Assembly (NCBI GenBank): GCA_028716525.1
Contig: JAQUPQ010000029.1
Location: 1 to 54,813 of the forward strand
DNA from: Terriglobia bacterium
GTDB taxonomy: Bacteria; Acidobacteriota; Terriglobia; JAIQFV01
Length of the DNA stretch: 54,813 nt
Direction: 5' to 3'
Below are positions 18,352-25,834 of this stretch, in pieces. The notes under the pieces were generated by a model. It saw only the letters and a list, made by a program, of their open reading frames with translations, searched no databases and was not told the DNA's origin. Position 1 is the stretch's first letter; each line of letters starts with the position of its first letter. Made by a program: the position numbers and the translations under genes.

Positions 18352-19740
18352 ATGACTGCAGTAACCCCTGATGTGTTCGCCCGTCTCGACAGTTACGTCG
18401 AGAAGGTGCGACCGGAATTTGAAGAGAAATTTGCCGCGCTCGTCGAGATCCCGACAATTTCCATGGATCCTGAACATCAAGCCGATATGCCCCGCGGCGC
18501 CAATTTGGCCGCCGAACTGATGAGAGAGGCTGGCGCGTCCGAGGTTGATGTGATCCCGACCGACGGCAATCCCGTTATCCTTGGAAAGTTTATTACCGAC
18601 CCGTCCCATCCCACCGTGACTATTTACAACCACATGGATGTTCAGCCGGCTCAAGAACCGGAATGGACCCGCGAACCTTTCAAGTTTGACAAGCAAGGCG
18701 ACCGTTACTTCGGTCGCGGCACCACCGACGACAAGGGCCCGGGTATGACGGCCCTTTATGGAGCCCGCTACGCCATCGAAAACGGAATTCCCATCAACAT
18801 CAATTTGTTGTGGGAAATGGAAGAGGAGATCGGCAGTCCCAGCTTCGACAAATTTTTGAAGGCCAATGCGGCCCGCGCGGCTTGCGACTCCATTATCGTG
18901 AGCGACACCGAATGGATTGCGCGGGGATGCCCGGCCATTCCCTATGGGCTGCGAGGTGTGCAGGGTTTGACGGTGCATTTGGAAACCGCGGCCACCGACG
19001 TGCATTCCGGAACCGCCGGCGGCGCTGCCCGCAATCCCATTGCGGAGTTGGGCGCGCTGGTGAACGATTGCATGGATGTGAAAACCGGCAGGGTGAAAAT
19101 TCCGGGATTCTACAAGGACGTCGTGCCCCCGACCAAGAAGGAAATCGACAGCTTCTTGAAATCGGGTTTTACGGTCAAGCACTTCAAACAAGCCTTGGGC
19201 CTGAAGAAAATGCGCACGGAGAAAGCGCCCGAAGTTCTGAAACGCATCTTCGCCATGCCGACATTTGAGATTCACGGCTTGGTGGGGGGTTATACCGGCC
19301 CGGGCGTGAAGACGGTCATCCCGCCCCGCGCGGAGTTGAAAATTACCATGCGCCTGGTTCCGAAACAGAAGGCCGAGAAGATTTTCAAGCTCGTGTCGAA
19401 ATTCATCAAATCGAAGATCAAGGACGTGGTCATCAAGAAGGAAGGATCGCTGGAAGCTTACTTGGGCCCGTTCAGCGGCCCGCTGGCGGACGCCGGACGC
19501 CGAGCCATGAAGTTTGCCTTTGGAAAAGACCCGGCCTTCACGCGCGAAGGGGGATCCATCGGAGCGGTCGTGACGATGGAAAAGTATTTGAAGGCTCCGA
19601 TTTTGTTCCTGGGATTAAGTCTTCCGGAACACGGCTATCATGCTCCCAATGAAAACTTCGATTGGGAACAGGCTTCCGGCGGCATCAAGATGTTTGCAAA
19701 GTACTTCGACGAAATTTCGAGGATGCCGAGGAAGAAGTGA
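18352..19740 (+). CDS. M20-family dipeptidase (CNDP/PepV-like)
   Basis: This 462-residue protein is a zinc peptidase of the M20 family, closest by eye to the cytosolic non-specific dipeptidase type. Metal and catalytic motifs are YNHMDVQP (His, Asp), GRGTTDDKGP (bridging Asp), WEMEEEIGS (catalytic Glu and metal Glu), SDTEW and the final histidine in PEHGYHAPNE. The insert of about 110 residues in the middle is the dimerisation lid. A strong GAGGAGG ribosome site precedes the ATG. It is too long and of the wrong subtype to be the LysK hydrolase of the nearby LysW pathway. Confidence 0.87.
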   Translation: MTAVTPDVFARLDSYVEKVRPEFEEKFAALVEIPTISMDPEHQADMPRGANLAAELMREAGASEVDVIPTDGNPVILGKFITDPSHPTVTIYNHMDVQPAQEPEWTREPFKFDKQGDRYFGRGTTDDKGPGMTALYGARYAIENGIPININLLWEMEEEIGSPSFDKFLKANAARAACDSIIVSDTEWIARGCPAIPYGLRGVQGLTVHLETAATDVHSGTAGGAARNPIAELGALVNDCMDVKTGRVKIPGFYKDVVPPTKKEIDSFLKSGFTVKHFKQALGLKKMRTEKAPEVLKRIFAMPTFEIHGLVGGYTGPGVKTVIPPRAELKITMRLVPKQKAEKIFKLVSKFIKSKIKDVVIKKEGSLEAYLGPFSGPLADAGRRAMKFAFGKDPAFTREGGSIGAVVTMEKYLKAPILFLGLSLPEHGYHAPNENFDWEQASGGIKMFAKYFDEISRMPRKK

Positions 19741-19764
19741 AGCGGGCGTCGGGGATCGGGAATC

Positions 19765-19932
19765 AGGTTTGAGGTGTGAGGTTTGAAGTGTGAGGAACCA
19801 GGTCAAAGGTGCGAAGAAGATAGGAATGAAAGCTACCGATCAGAAAAATTCCTAATTCTTAATTCCTAATTAAGATTTGAATTAATATTCCCTGCGCCTT
19901 GTCTCGTACCTCGCACCTCGCCTCTCACACCT
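19765..19932. repeat. Word-repeat imperfect hairpin (GAGGTGTGAGG type)
   Basis: The left arm repeats GAGGTGTGAGG and GAAGTGTGAGG; the right arm carries CCTCGCACCTCGCCTCTCACACCT-like words in inverted sense and overlaps the lysZ stop codon. The middle contains a second set of words (TTCCTAATTCTTAATTCCTAATTAA). It lies between the convergent dipeptidase and lysZ genes. Confidence 0.6.
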
Positions 19933-20734
19933 ATTCAATAACTGTTCCATGCCCCGCGAGCGCCGCCCGGATGGGATGCTCCACACGGGCGTCGGCAAAG
20001 ACCACGCGCTGAACTCCGTTCTGCAAAGCCTCTTTAGCCCCCAAGACCTTCTTCTTCATGCGGCCGAGTGCGAACTCGGCAAAATGTTCGATCTCTTTCA
20101 GAGGAATCGAAGGAATCAGCGAGGTTTCATCGGCCACGTCGCGGAGCAGTCCGGGCACATTCGACAAAATCACCAAAGTTTCGGCTTGCAATGAAGCCGC
20201 AAGAATCGCCGCGGCGCGGTCTCCATCGACATTGATGGCTTCACCTTCGTAACTGATCGCCGGGGGAGTCAACACTGGAACATAACCGTTATCCAACAGC
20301 AAACGGATGAGTGGGGTGTTCACTTTCTCGACCCGGCCCGTATAATCATCGCGAACAATTTTTCTTTTCCCTTTCTCAACGATGGTGATGGAAGACTTCC
20401 GCGTCCCTTCCCAGAGACGCCCGTCGATTCCGGAAAGCCCCACCGCGTTGACTCCCAAACGCTGGAGTTTCTCCACAATCATTTTGTTAATCTTGCCACA
20501 GTACACCATCTCAAAAATCTCCAAGGTTTCGCGGTCGGTGTAGCGGGAGGTATAACCGGAAGCAGCGGTCAGGATGCGAGGGGGCTTGCCCAACTTTTCC
20601 GACAGGATATTGGTTTCTTCCGAACCCCCGTGGACGAGAACGGCTGTCTGCTTTTGTTGTAGCAGTTCTGCCAGGTCAGCACACACCGCGTCGTAGTTGA
20701 TTCCCTGCGCGCCCCCTACTTTAATGACCAACAT
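19931..20734 (-). CDS. lysZ: [LysW]-aminoadipate/[LysW]-glutamate kinase
   Basis: The 267-residue product belongs to the amino-acid kinase family (ArgB/LysZ). It phosphorylates the side-chain carboxyl of the amino acid that LysX attaches to the LysW carrier. Landmarks are MLVIKVGGAQG, VLVHGGSEETN, GVNAVGLSGIDG, PVLTPPAISYEGEAINVDGD (nucleotide and substrate site) and the C-terminal GRMKKKVLGAKEAL. The presence of lysW, lysX and lysY on the same strand decides for LysZ rather than an ordinary acetylglutamate kinase. It is separated from lysY by three unrelated genes and a MITE-like repeat, so it probably needs its own promoter. Confidence 0.85.
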   Translation of the reverse strand: MLVIKVGGAQGINYDAVCADLAELLQQKQTAVLVHGGSEETNILSEKLGKPPRILTAASGYTSRYTDRETLEIFEMVYCGKINKMIVEKLQRLGVNAVGLSGIDGRLWEGTRKSSITIVEKGKRKIVRDDYTGRVEKVNTPLIRLLLDNGYVPVLTPPAISYEGEAINVDGDRAAAILAASLQAETLVILSNVPGLLRDVADETSLIPSIPLKEIEHFAEFALGRMKKKVLGAKEALQNGVQRVVFADARVEHPIRAALAGHGTVIE

Positions 20735-20823
20735 GCCCAGTTCCCTTTCTTGTGAACATCCTAAGACCGCGTCCCGGGAAAACCGGCGTGTACAAAAATC
20801 AATGTCCGTTGACCTGGTGCAGG

Positions 20824-21144
20824 ATTCTATCGTCCCGCACGGCGTATAGGCGTCAAGCTAAGCAACGAAGGGATGATATTCATAAATTCCAGGCTCCAAG
20901 AATCAAATGCCAAATAAGCTCCAAAATCCAAATCCCAAACCAAGTGACCATTGCTCACTCCCAGTCCCACAGAGTAATTTTGTCGTGACTTTGAAACAAG
21001 ACGATGGCTTTCACAGCGTGGTTTGGCAACTTGGAATTTGGAACCTGGTGATTATTTGGAGTTTGGGCATTGGACCTTGGAATTTATTCATGTGTGTGTT
21101 GCTCCCTTAGGTTGACGCGCAAGCGCAGGGCGGGACGACAGAAT
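20824..21144. mobile_element. MITE-like element, copy 1
   Basis: A segment of about 320 bases has long imperfect terminal inverted repeats: the left begins ATTCTATCGTCCCGC and continues GGCGTCAAGCTAAGCAAC; the right end is the inverse of AATTCTGTCGTCCCGC with GCGTCAACCTAAGGGAGCAAC. The interior is about 94-95% identical to copy 2 at 36641-36960. The interior is itself roughly self-complementary (CCAGGCTCCAAG.. against ..CTTGGAATTTGG). There is no transposase gene inside. Confidence 0.7.
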
Positions 21145-21207
21145 TCTCTCTGAAACCGGAGTGCTTATTCGGCGCAGCCGTCCATTATGTGGTGATCGAG
21201 CTCAAGA

Positions 21208-21789
21208 TCAGTTCTTCCTTTGCAGAAATCGGAAGCGGTGATGGGGGCGATGCGTCTGCGGTTTCTCGTCCAGTTGAATCACGCTGATATTGCCGTCCAC
21301 TTCGAGGACCGCCAGGTGCACCTGCTGGAATTTCTCAATGCCGTGTTCGCGCAACGCGGCTTTGAGTTCTTCCTCCGTGACCCCTTCCCGACGCAAGCCG
21401 TCCTTGTTAAGGACCCCATCATAAATCAGCAGGGTTGCCGAACCCTCGATGCGACGTCGCCATTTCTTGCTGCGAAACACCATGCGGGAGAGCCCCATGT
21501 TTACTATCAATAACGTCATGGCGGCAATGAGGCCAGCCGTGAGTCCGTTGTACGGGCCGATCATGGCGTTCTGCACGGCGTTAGAAATCAGCAGAAGCAG
21601 GACCAGATCAAACGGAGTCATTTGCCCGACTTCGCGCTTGCCGGTCAGTCGAATTCCGATAAGCAGCACGACGTACACAATCACGGCGCGCACGATCAGA
21701 TCGACGATATCGATCCAGCCGACAGCAAAGGTGTCGCGAAAATGCCGCAACCATTGCTCCGGGTAAAGGCTCAAAGCCAGCAGGTACAT
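21208..21789 (-). CDS. DUF421 (YetF/YcaP-type) membrane protein
   Basis: This product of 193 residues has three N-terminal membrane helices (IVDLIVRAVIVYVVLLIGIRL, FDLVLLLLISNAVQNAMIG, AGLIAAMTLLIVNMGLS) and a soluble C-terminal domain with LLIYDGVLNKDGLRREGV and EELKAALREHGIEKFQQV, which define DUF421. The function is unknown; Bacillus members are linked to spore or envelope properties. The start at 21789 gives the usual N-terminus. It lies inside the lys gene block, yet has no known link to lysine synthesis. Confidence 0.85.
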   Translation of the reverse strand: MYLLALSLYPEQWLRHFRDTFAVGWIDIVDLIVRAVIVYVVLLIGIRLTGKREVGQMTPFDLVLLLLISNAVQNAMIGPYNGLTAGLIAAMTLLIVNMGLSRMVFRSKKWRRRIEGSATLLIYDGVLNKDGLRREGVTEEELKAALREHGIEKFQQVHLAVLEVDGNISVIQLDEKPQTHRPHHRFRFLQRKN

Positions 21790-21815
21790 TCCCACCGTCC
21801 TTGAAGACAAGATGA

Positions 21816-22478
21816 TTACTTGGAAGGTTTCAAAACTACACGCACCAACTCCGCGTTGCGATCCGGCTTGAGCGTTTCCTGAACAAAAGTTTCGTGATCC
21901 GGCGCGGAGGCCACTACCGAATAACTGCGGTCGCTTGAAAGCCACTTTTGGGTGCGGCCGGACGCGTCTGTGACTGCCGTCAAGGTTTCAATCTTATTTG
22001 GGGATGTGAATTTCAAAGTTGCACCGGGGATGGGTTTCCCGCTCGTATCACTCACCACGAAAAGAAGGTTCACTTCTTGAAGCGAGTCGCTCAGCTTGAG
22101 AGGCAGCTTCCAATAGAATTCTCGCTTGCCCCGCGTGTCGTAAATGGAAACGCGCTCTTTGGGGCCCATGGCATTGTGGTACATAGTTTGGACATCATAA
22201 TCAATCTCCGGGCTCAAGCCTCCGAACCGGAACTCGCCCTTGTCGTCGGTGATGTCCTGGGAGATCTTGCTGGTTTTGAGGTTCGTCAAATTCACAATGG
22301 CGGAAGGAATCGGCTGGTCGTCCTGATCGACCACCTGTCCGAGAACCAGCTTCGACGGTATCTTCGAGGGCTTGGGTTTCGGCGAGTTGGAGAACTGGGC
22401 GTTCGCAGCCGATGTCGGGAAAACCAGCAGGATCGCCGCTAAGAACAGGTAGTGGAATTTAACTCGGATTGTTTTCAT
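21816..22478 (-). CDS. Exported carboxypeptidase-regulatory-like domain protein
   Basis: A protein of 220 residues with a signal peptide (FLAAILLVFPTSAANAQ) and two carboxypeptidase-regulatory-like (Cna-B/transthyretin-type) beta domains: LVLGQVVDQDDQPIPSAIV..DDKGEFRFGGL, and LFVVSDTSGKPIPGATLKF..TDASGRTQKWL. Such domains are abundant in acidobacterial secreted proteins and are thought to aid stability or adhesion. Its ATG overlaps the stop codon of the upstream gene in an ATGA arrangement, so the two are translationally coupled. Confidence 0.75.
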   Translation of the reverse strand: MKTIRVKFHYLFLAAILLVFPTSAANAQFSNSPKPKPSKIPSKLVLGQVVDQDDQPIPSAIVNLTNLKTSKISQDITDDKGEFRFGGLSPEIDYDVQTMYHNAMGPKERVSIYDTRGKREFYWKLPLKLSDSLQEVNLLFVVSDTSGKPIPGATLKFTSPNKIETLTAVTDASGRTQKWLSSDRSYSVVASAPDHETFVQETLKPDRNAELVRVVLKPSK

Positions 22479-22876
22479 GGTTTTTTGATGGGAAGGATGA
22501 TGGAAATATCCTGGCGTTCGTCTTGCAGGATGGACACGGTTTTCGACGCCTCTTGGAAACCCTTCATTTCTGCGGAAACAATGTAATCCATTTTTCCAAT
22601 CGGCACCCGGAATGCGAACTCGCCCCCTTCGCCGCTCACGGTTTCCCACTTGGGTTTGGAGTCCGTCGCGCGCCGGCAGGTAATGCGGGCGCCGCGCAGC
22701 GACAGTCCATCATCACGAAAGACGCTTCCCTTGATGAGCGCATAGTCGGTGTTCTTGTCCTTTTTGGGCGGTTTGTCCTTTGCAAATCCTGTTGCAAAGG
22801 AAAGCAGAAGCGATAACCCGGCAAGGAGAATGACCCCTCGATGTCGAGGTCGAAATGAAAGCTGAAGCCGGTGCAT
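22475..22876 (-). CDS. Small exported carboxypeptidase-regulatory-like protein
   Basis: The 133-residue product has a signal peptide (VILLAGLSLLLSFATGFAK), a lysine-rich linker (KPPKKDKN) and one Cna-B-like domain (IKGSVFRDDGLSLRGARIT..GEGGEFAFRVPIG..IVSAEMKGFQEAS). It resembles the next gene in architecture and overlaps it by four bases; the pair likely forms a coupled unit acting outside the cytoplasm. Function is unknown. Confidence 0.72.
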   Translation of the reverse strand: MHRLQLSFRPRHRGVILLAGLSLLLSFATGFAKDKPPKKDKNTDYALIKGSVFRDDGLSLRGARITCRRATDSKPKWETVSGEGGEFAFRVPIGKMDYIVSAEMKGFQEASKTVSILQDERQDISIILPIKKP

Positions 22877-23000
22877 TAAACCCTCTCCTGTGGGTGCAGT
22901 TCAAAGAAATTTTAACCCAGATGAATGGAGGAAGGGAAATGCCTTTCACCAAGGGAGCCCATTTCGAAAGGTCTGCTCTTCGGTCGCTGCCCGTGAAGAA

Positions 23001-24086
23001 CTAAACGGGATGCAACCCGGGAAAACCGAGGCCGGTGGTTTCGTCGAATCCCAGCATGAGGTTCATGGCTTGCACGGCATTTCCAGCGGCGCCTTTCATC
23101 AAGTTGTCGATGGCCGCCATCACCACCAGCCGCCGGCCCGACTCGTCGGGCGGGCACTTGCCGGAGTCTTCCAGTTCAAATCCCATGTCGCAGTAGTTGG
23201 ATCCGATTAAGAGCTTCGGCTCAGGATACCGGTAGACTCCGCTGCGTTCTTTGACGATGCGAATGAACGGCTCCGCTTCGTAGCATCCACGATAGATCTT
23301 CCAAATCTCTTTTTCTTCAAGATCGGGGTTAACAAAAACGTGTGACGTGGAGAGGATTCCGCGAACGGCTTCAATGGCGGTGGCCGAGAAATAGATTTGC
23401 GGGGCCGGGCCGGCAAGCGATAGCTCCTGAATCATTTCCGCCGTGTGGCGGTGTCCCGTGGGTTCAAACGAGCGCACGCTGCCGCTGCGCTCGGGATGAT
23501 GAGACGCCAGGCTGGCCTTGTTGCCGGCGGCCGAGGAGCCGACCTTGGCTTCAATGAACACGCGTTTGTGATTCACCGCACCAGCCTTGAATAAAGGATA
23601 AAGGGAGAGAATGGCGGCGGTCGCCAGACAACCCGCACCCGTCACATAATTCGATTTTTTGATTTCCTCGCGATGCAACTCCGGAATTCCATACACAAAT
23701 TTTCCGAGCCATTGGGGATGGGCGTGGGAGTGTCCGTACCACTGATCGTAATCCGCAGCTTGGCGCAGCCGAAAGTCCGCGGAAAGATCGATGAGTTTCG
23801 GCGCCAATGACGCAAAATGCTCAATCCGTTTCATGGCTTCGCCGTGAGGCAGGCATAAGAACAACAGATCGCAACTTTTCAGCCCCTCCATCGACTCAAA
23901 TTTCAATGCCGTGCGTCGGCGCAGATTGGGGTGCACGGAGTGGACGAACTTGCCGGCATTCGATTCGCTGGTCACCCGGGTCACTTCGACTTGGGGATGA
24001 TCCAGCAGCAGTCGAAGCGTTTCACCGCCGGTATAACCGGAGCCGCCCACAATGGACACGCGCGCTTGTGTGTTGGCACGGGTCAT
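23001..24086 (-). CDS. lysY: [LysW]-aminoadipyl/glutamyl phosphate reductase
   Basis: The 361-residue product belongs to the ArgC/LysY family and reduces the LysW-bound acyl phosphate to a semialdehyde with NADPH. Visible features are the dinucleotide motif SIVGGSGYTGGETLRLLL, CLPHGEAM, LIDLSADFRL, the catalytic cysteine in YVTGAGCLATAA, KVGSSAAGNKAS and the C-terminal AIDNLMKGAAGNAVQAMNLMLG. Its position three bases downstream of lysX, and lysW nearby, supports LysY over a free-standing ArgC. Confidence 0.88.
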   Translation of the reverse strand: MTRANTQARVSIVGGSGYTGGETLRLLLDHPQVEVTRVTSESNAGKFVHSVHPNLRRRTALKFESMEGLKSCDLLFLCLPHGEAMKRIEHFASLAPKLIDLSADFRLRQAADYDQWYGHSHAHPQWLGKFVYGIPELHREEIKKSNYVTGAGCLATAAILSLYPLFKAGAVNHKRVFIEAKVGSSAAGNKASLASHHPERSGSVRSFEPTGHRHTAEMIQELSLAGPAPQIYFSATAIEAVRGILSTSHVFVNPDLEEKEIWKIYRGCYEAEPFIRIVKERSGVYRYPEPKLLIGSNYCDMGFELEDSGKCPPDESGRRLVVMAAIDNLMKGAAGNAVQAMNLMLGFDETTGLGFPGLHPV

Positions 24087-24089
24087 GGT

Positions 24090-24962
24090 CTATTTTGCCG
24101 CCAATCGCTTTTGCTCGGCCTGGCGTCCCACCGTCAGCAGATAATCGATCACCTTGGCGGGGATATTTATGCCGGTGGTTTCGATGGAATTGCGGAATTC
24201 CATGGTGTAGTTCACTTCATTGACTTGCAGTCCATTCCGGGTTTCAAACAAATCGATGGCCACCACACCGCCGCCAACCGCCCGTGCGGCCGCCAACGAA
24301 AGACGGTTGATCTCGTCCGTCACCGGGCAGTTCTCGGCCCGGCCGCCGCGCGCCGTGTTCGTGATCCAATGTTTAGAATAGCGGTAAATGGCGCAGATGG
24401 TTTCATCCCCGACCACGAAGCTGCGGATGTCGCGTTCCCGCTTGGGAATGTATTCCTGAATATAGAAGATGGAGTGGTGGTAGGAGCCGAGAATTTCCTT
24501 GTGCTCCAAGATGGTTTCCGCGGCATCCCGGTCGTTGATCTTGGAAAGCAATCGTCCCCACGAACCGACCGCCGGTTTAAGCACCACCGGGTAGCCCAAT
24601 TCTTCGATGGCGCGGATGGCGGAATCGGCGGTAAAGGCCAAATAGGTTTTGGGGCAGGGAACCTTCTCGCGAATGAGCGCCATCGTGGTGGAAAACTTGT
24701 TGCCGCAAACATCCGCCACATCAAAGCGGTTTACGGTTTCAACGCCGCTGTCATTCAAAACCTTGAGAGCATAAAGAGCGCGGGAGTGGTTGACGCACCG
24801 TTCCAGGACGACATCGTAATCGTACTGGGGATGGTGCAAATTGAATACCAGTTCCCGGTCGTCCAACACCTCATATTCCACTCCGCGGGAGCGCAGTTCA
24901 TCAAACAGCAGTTTCTCTTCTTTCCTAACAATGGAGCAAAGAACGGCGATTTTCATGGTCAA
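24090..24962 (-). CDS. lysX: LysW-dependent ATP-grasp ligase (LysX)
   Basis: The 290-residue ATP-grasp protein joins the alpha-amino group of aminoadipate (or glutamate) to the C-terminal glutamate of LysW. ATP-grasp features are [19 protein letters not shown], the [21 protein letters not shown] segment, [18 protein letters not shown] and the metal-binding [24 protein letters not shown]. Whether the substrate is aminoadipate (lysine) or glutamate (arginine/ornithine) is not decided by the sequence as I can read it. It starts about 120 bases after lysW and runs directly into lysY. Confidence 0.87.
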   Translation of the reverse strand: MTMKIAVLCSIVRKEEKLLFDELRSRGVEYEVLDDRELVFNLHHPQYDYDVVLERCVNHSRALYALKVLNDSGVETVNRFDVADVCGNKFSTTMALIREKVPCPKTYLAFTADSAIRAIEELGYPVVLKPAVGSWGRLLSKINDRDAAETILEHKEILGSYHHSIFYIQEYIPKRERDIRSFVVGDETICAIYRYSKHWITNTARGGRAENCPVTDEINRLSLAAARAVGGGVVAIDLFETRNGLQVNEVNYTMEFRNSIETTGINIPAKVIDYLLTVGRQAEQKRLAAK

Positions 24963-25079
24963 GCTTTCTTCGTCATAGATCTCAAAAAATAAAAAAGGGG
25001 CGAGAAGCAGTTGTTCTCATCCCCGGCGAACCACAGAGTCCTCGGACTGAAACTGTCGCGCCCGAGCCTGCACAATTAA

Positions 25080-25247
25080 TTACTCGCCCCAATCCTCTTC
25101 TTCTTCAGGGGCCAGCTCAAACTCAATGGGATCGAGTCCCACCACCTCGAGCTCAACGCCGCAATCGGGGCACGTGACGATTTCGCCCTTTTCAACATCT
25201 TCCTTCACTTCAATTTCGGCATCGCATTCTGGACAGGTTCCGTACAC
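25080..25247 (-). CDS. lysW: Amino-group carrier protein LysW
   Basis: This 55-residue acidic protein carries the growing amino acid on its C-terminus during lysine or arginine synthesis. It has a zinc-binding four-cysteine core (GTCPECDAE and [11 protein letters not shown]) and the defining C-terminal EDWGE, whose last glutamate is the attachment site. The GTG at 25247 is chosen because AGGAGGGG lies six bases upstream and it yields the family's usual length; a longer frame would contain that ribosome site. It is the first gene of the leftward lysW-lysX-lysY unit. Confidence 0.93.
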   Translation of the reverse strand: MYGTCPECDAEIEVKEDVEKGEIVTCPDCGVELEVVGLDPIEFELAPEEEEDWGE

Positions 25248-25352
25248 GATCGACCCCTCCTGGTTCACGTGGCTCTCATCAGAGAGGAGATCTTTCCGAT
25301 GAGGACCGGGCCCAATTCTGCGAGAATGAAAATTCTCAGCGAAAGCGCTAAA

Positions 25353-25381
25353 CTCTTAATGGAATTTTCTGAAGGTGTCAA
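25353..25381 (-). promoter_or_regulatory. Sigma70-type promoter of lysW-lysX-lysY
   Basis: On the minus strand TTGACA (25376-25381), 17 bases, TAAGAG (25353-25358). About 105 bases separate the -10 from the lysW start, leaving a leader in which short hairpins such as GAGAATTTTCATTCTC (25322-25337 region) can form. Confidence 0.65.
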
Positions 25382-25649
25382 GCGTAAATTGGGGGAGCAT
25401 TTCTCCCCGGTCATGGCTGCTTCGCTGGCGAGGATAAGGCATGTGGCTTGGTCAATCGGTCATCGCACGCATCGACCCTCAGGTGCAGCGCATGTTGAAA
25501 TTAAAAGAGCTCTCTGAGAGTTCCGTGAAAAGCACCTCAGCCACTTTAGTGAGCTCACAGGGCCTGACAAAGAATGAAACCGGCCATGCGCCACGCAAAG
25601 CCTCACTCGAGGTATGGTTGCTGTAATGTGCCCGGAATGGAACTTGGGA

Positions 25650-25677
25650 TTGACATTTCGAAGAATTTCATTAGAAT
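25650..25677 (+). promoter_or_regulatory. Sigma70-type promoter of the pheA leader
   Basis: TTGACA at 25650-25655, 16 bases, TAGAAT at 25672-25677. The leader-peptide ATG follows about 30 bases after the -10, with GCGAGGG as ribosome site. Confidence 0.75.
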
Positions 25678-25707
25678 GCCGTTTTTCATTGTAGCGAGGG
25701 CGAACTC

Positions 25708-25776
25708 ATGACGTCTTCCATGCACCGCACTGGTTTTAGTTTTGCATTCCGGTTTTTTACCGGAGGTGCGGGCTAG
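25708..25776 (+). CDS. pheL: Phe-rich leader peptide of the pheA attenuator
   Basis: A 22-codon frame from ATG 25708 to TAG 25774-25776 contains five phenylalanine codons within nine residues (GFSFAFRFF). GCGAGGG lies seven bases upstream. It is directly followed by a 12-bp terminator hairpin and then by the gene for prephenate dehydratase, the enzyme committed to phenylalanine. This is the layout of the enterobacterial pheL leaders, where ribosome stalling at Phe codons signals charged tRNA-Phe shortage. The symbol is given by analogy; there need be no sequence homology. Confidence 0.85.
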   Translation: MTSSMHRTGFSFAFRFFTGGAG

Positions 25777-25833
25777 CCGCTTGTGTCGCAAGGTTCCAGC
25801 CCGCTCCGACAGCTCGGAGCGGGCTTTTTAATT
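25761..25833 (+). promoter_or_regulatory. Phe attenuator: alternative antiterminator and terminator helices
   Basis: Terminator: AGCCCGCTCCGA (25798-25809), loop CAGC, TCGGAGCGGGCT (25814-25825), then TTTTT. Antiterminator: CGGA (25761-25764) and GCGGGCT (25768-25774) pair with AGCCCGCTCCG (25798-25808), with a GGT bulge, so it uses the same bases as the terminator's 5' arm. The antiterminator's 5' part overlaps the leader stop codon. A ribosome stalled at the Phe codons leaves it free (read-through); one that reaches the stop codon covers it (termination). Confidence 0.85.
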
Positions 25834-25834
25834 T

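Noticed and set aside
18352-19740. The M20 peptidase as LysK, the LysW-lysine hydrolase
   Set aside because: It is about 100 residues too long, has the CNDP-type lid and motifs, is on the opposite strand, and is separated from lysZ by a hairpin repeat.
20907-21110. A 67-codon open frame (with a twin at 36722-36925) that looks like a conserved small protein
   Set aside because: It lies wholly in the MITE-like interior. Between copies most codon differences change the amino acid, and the peptide simply spells the TTGGAATTTGG-type hairpin words.
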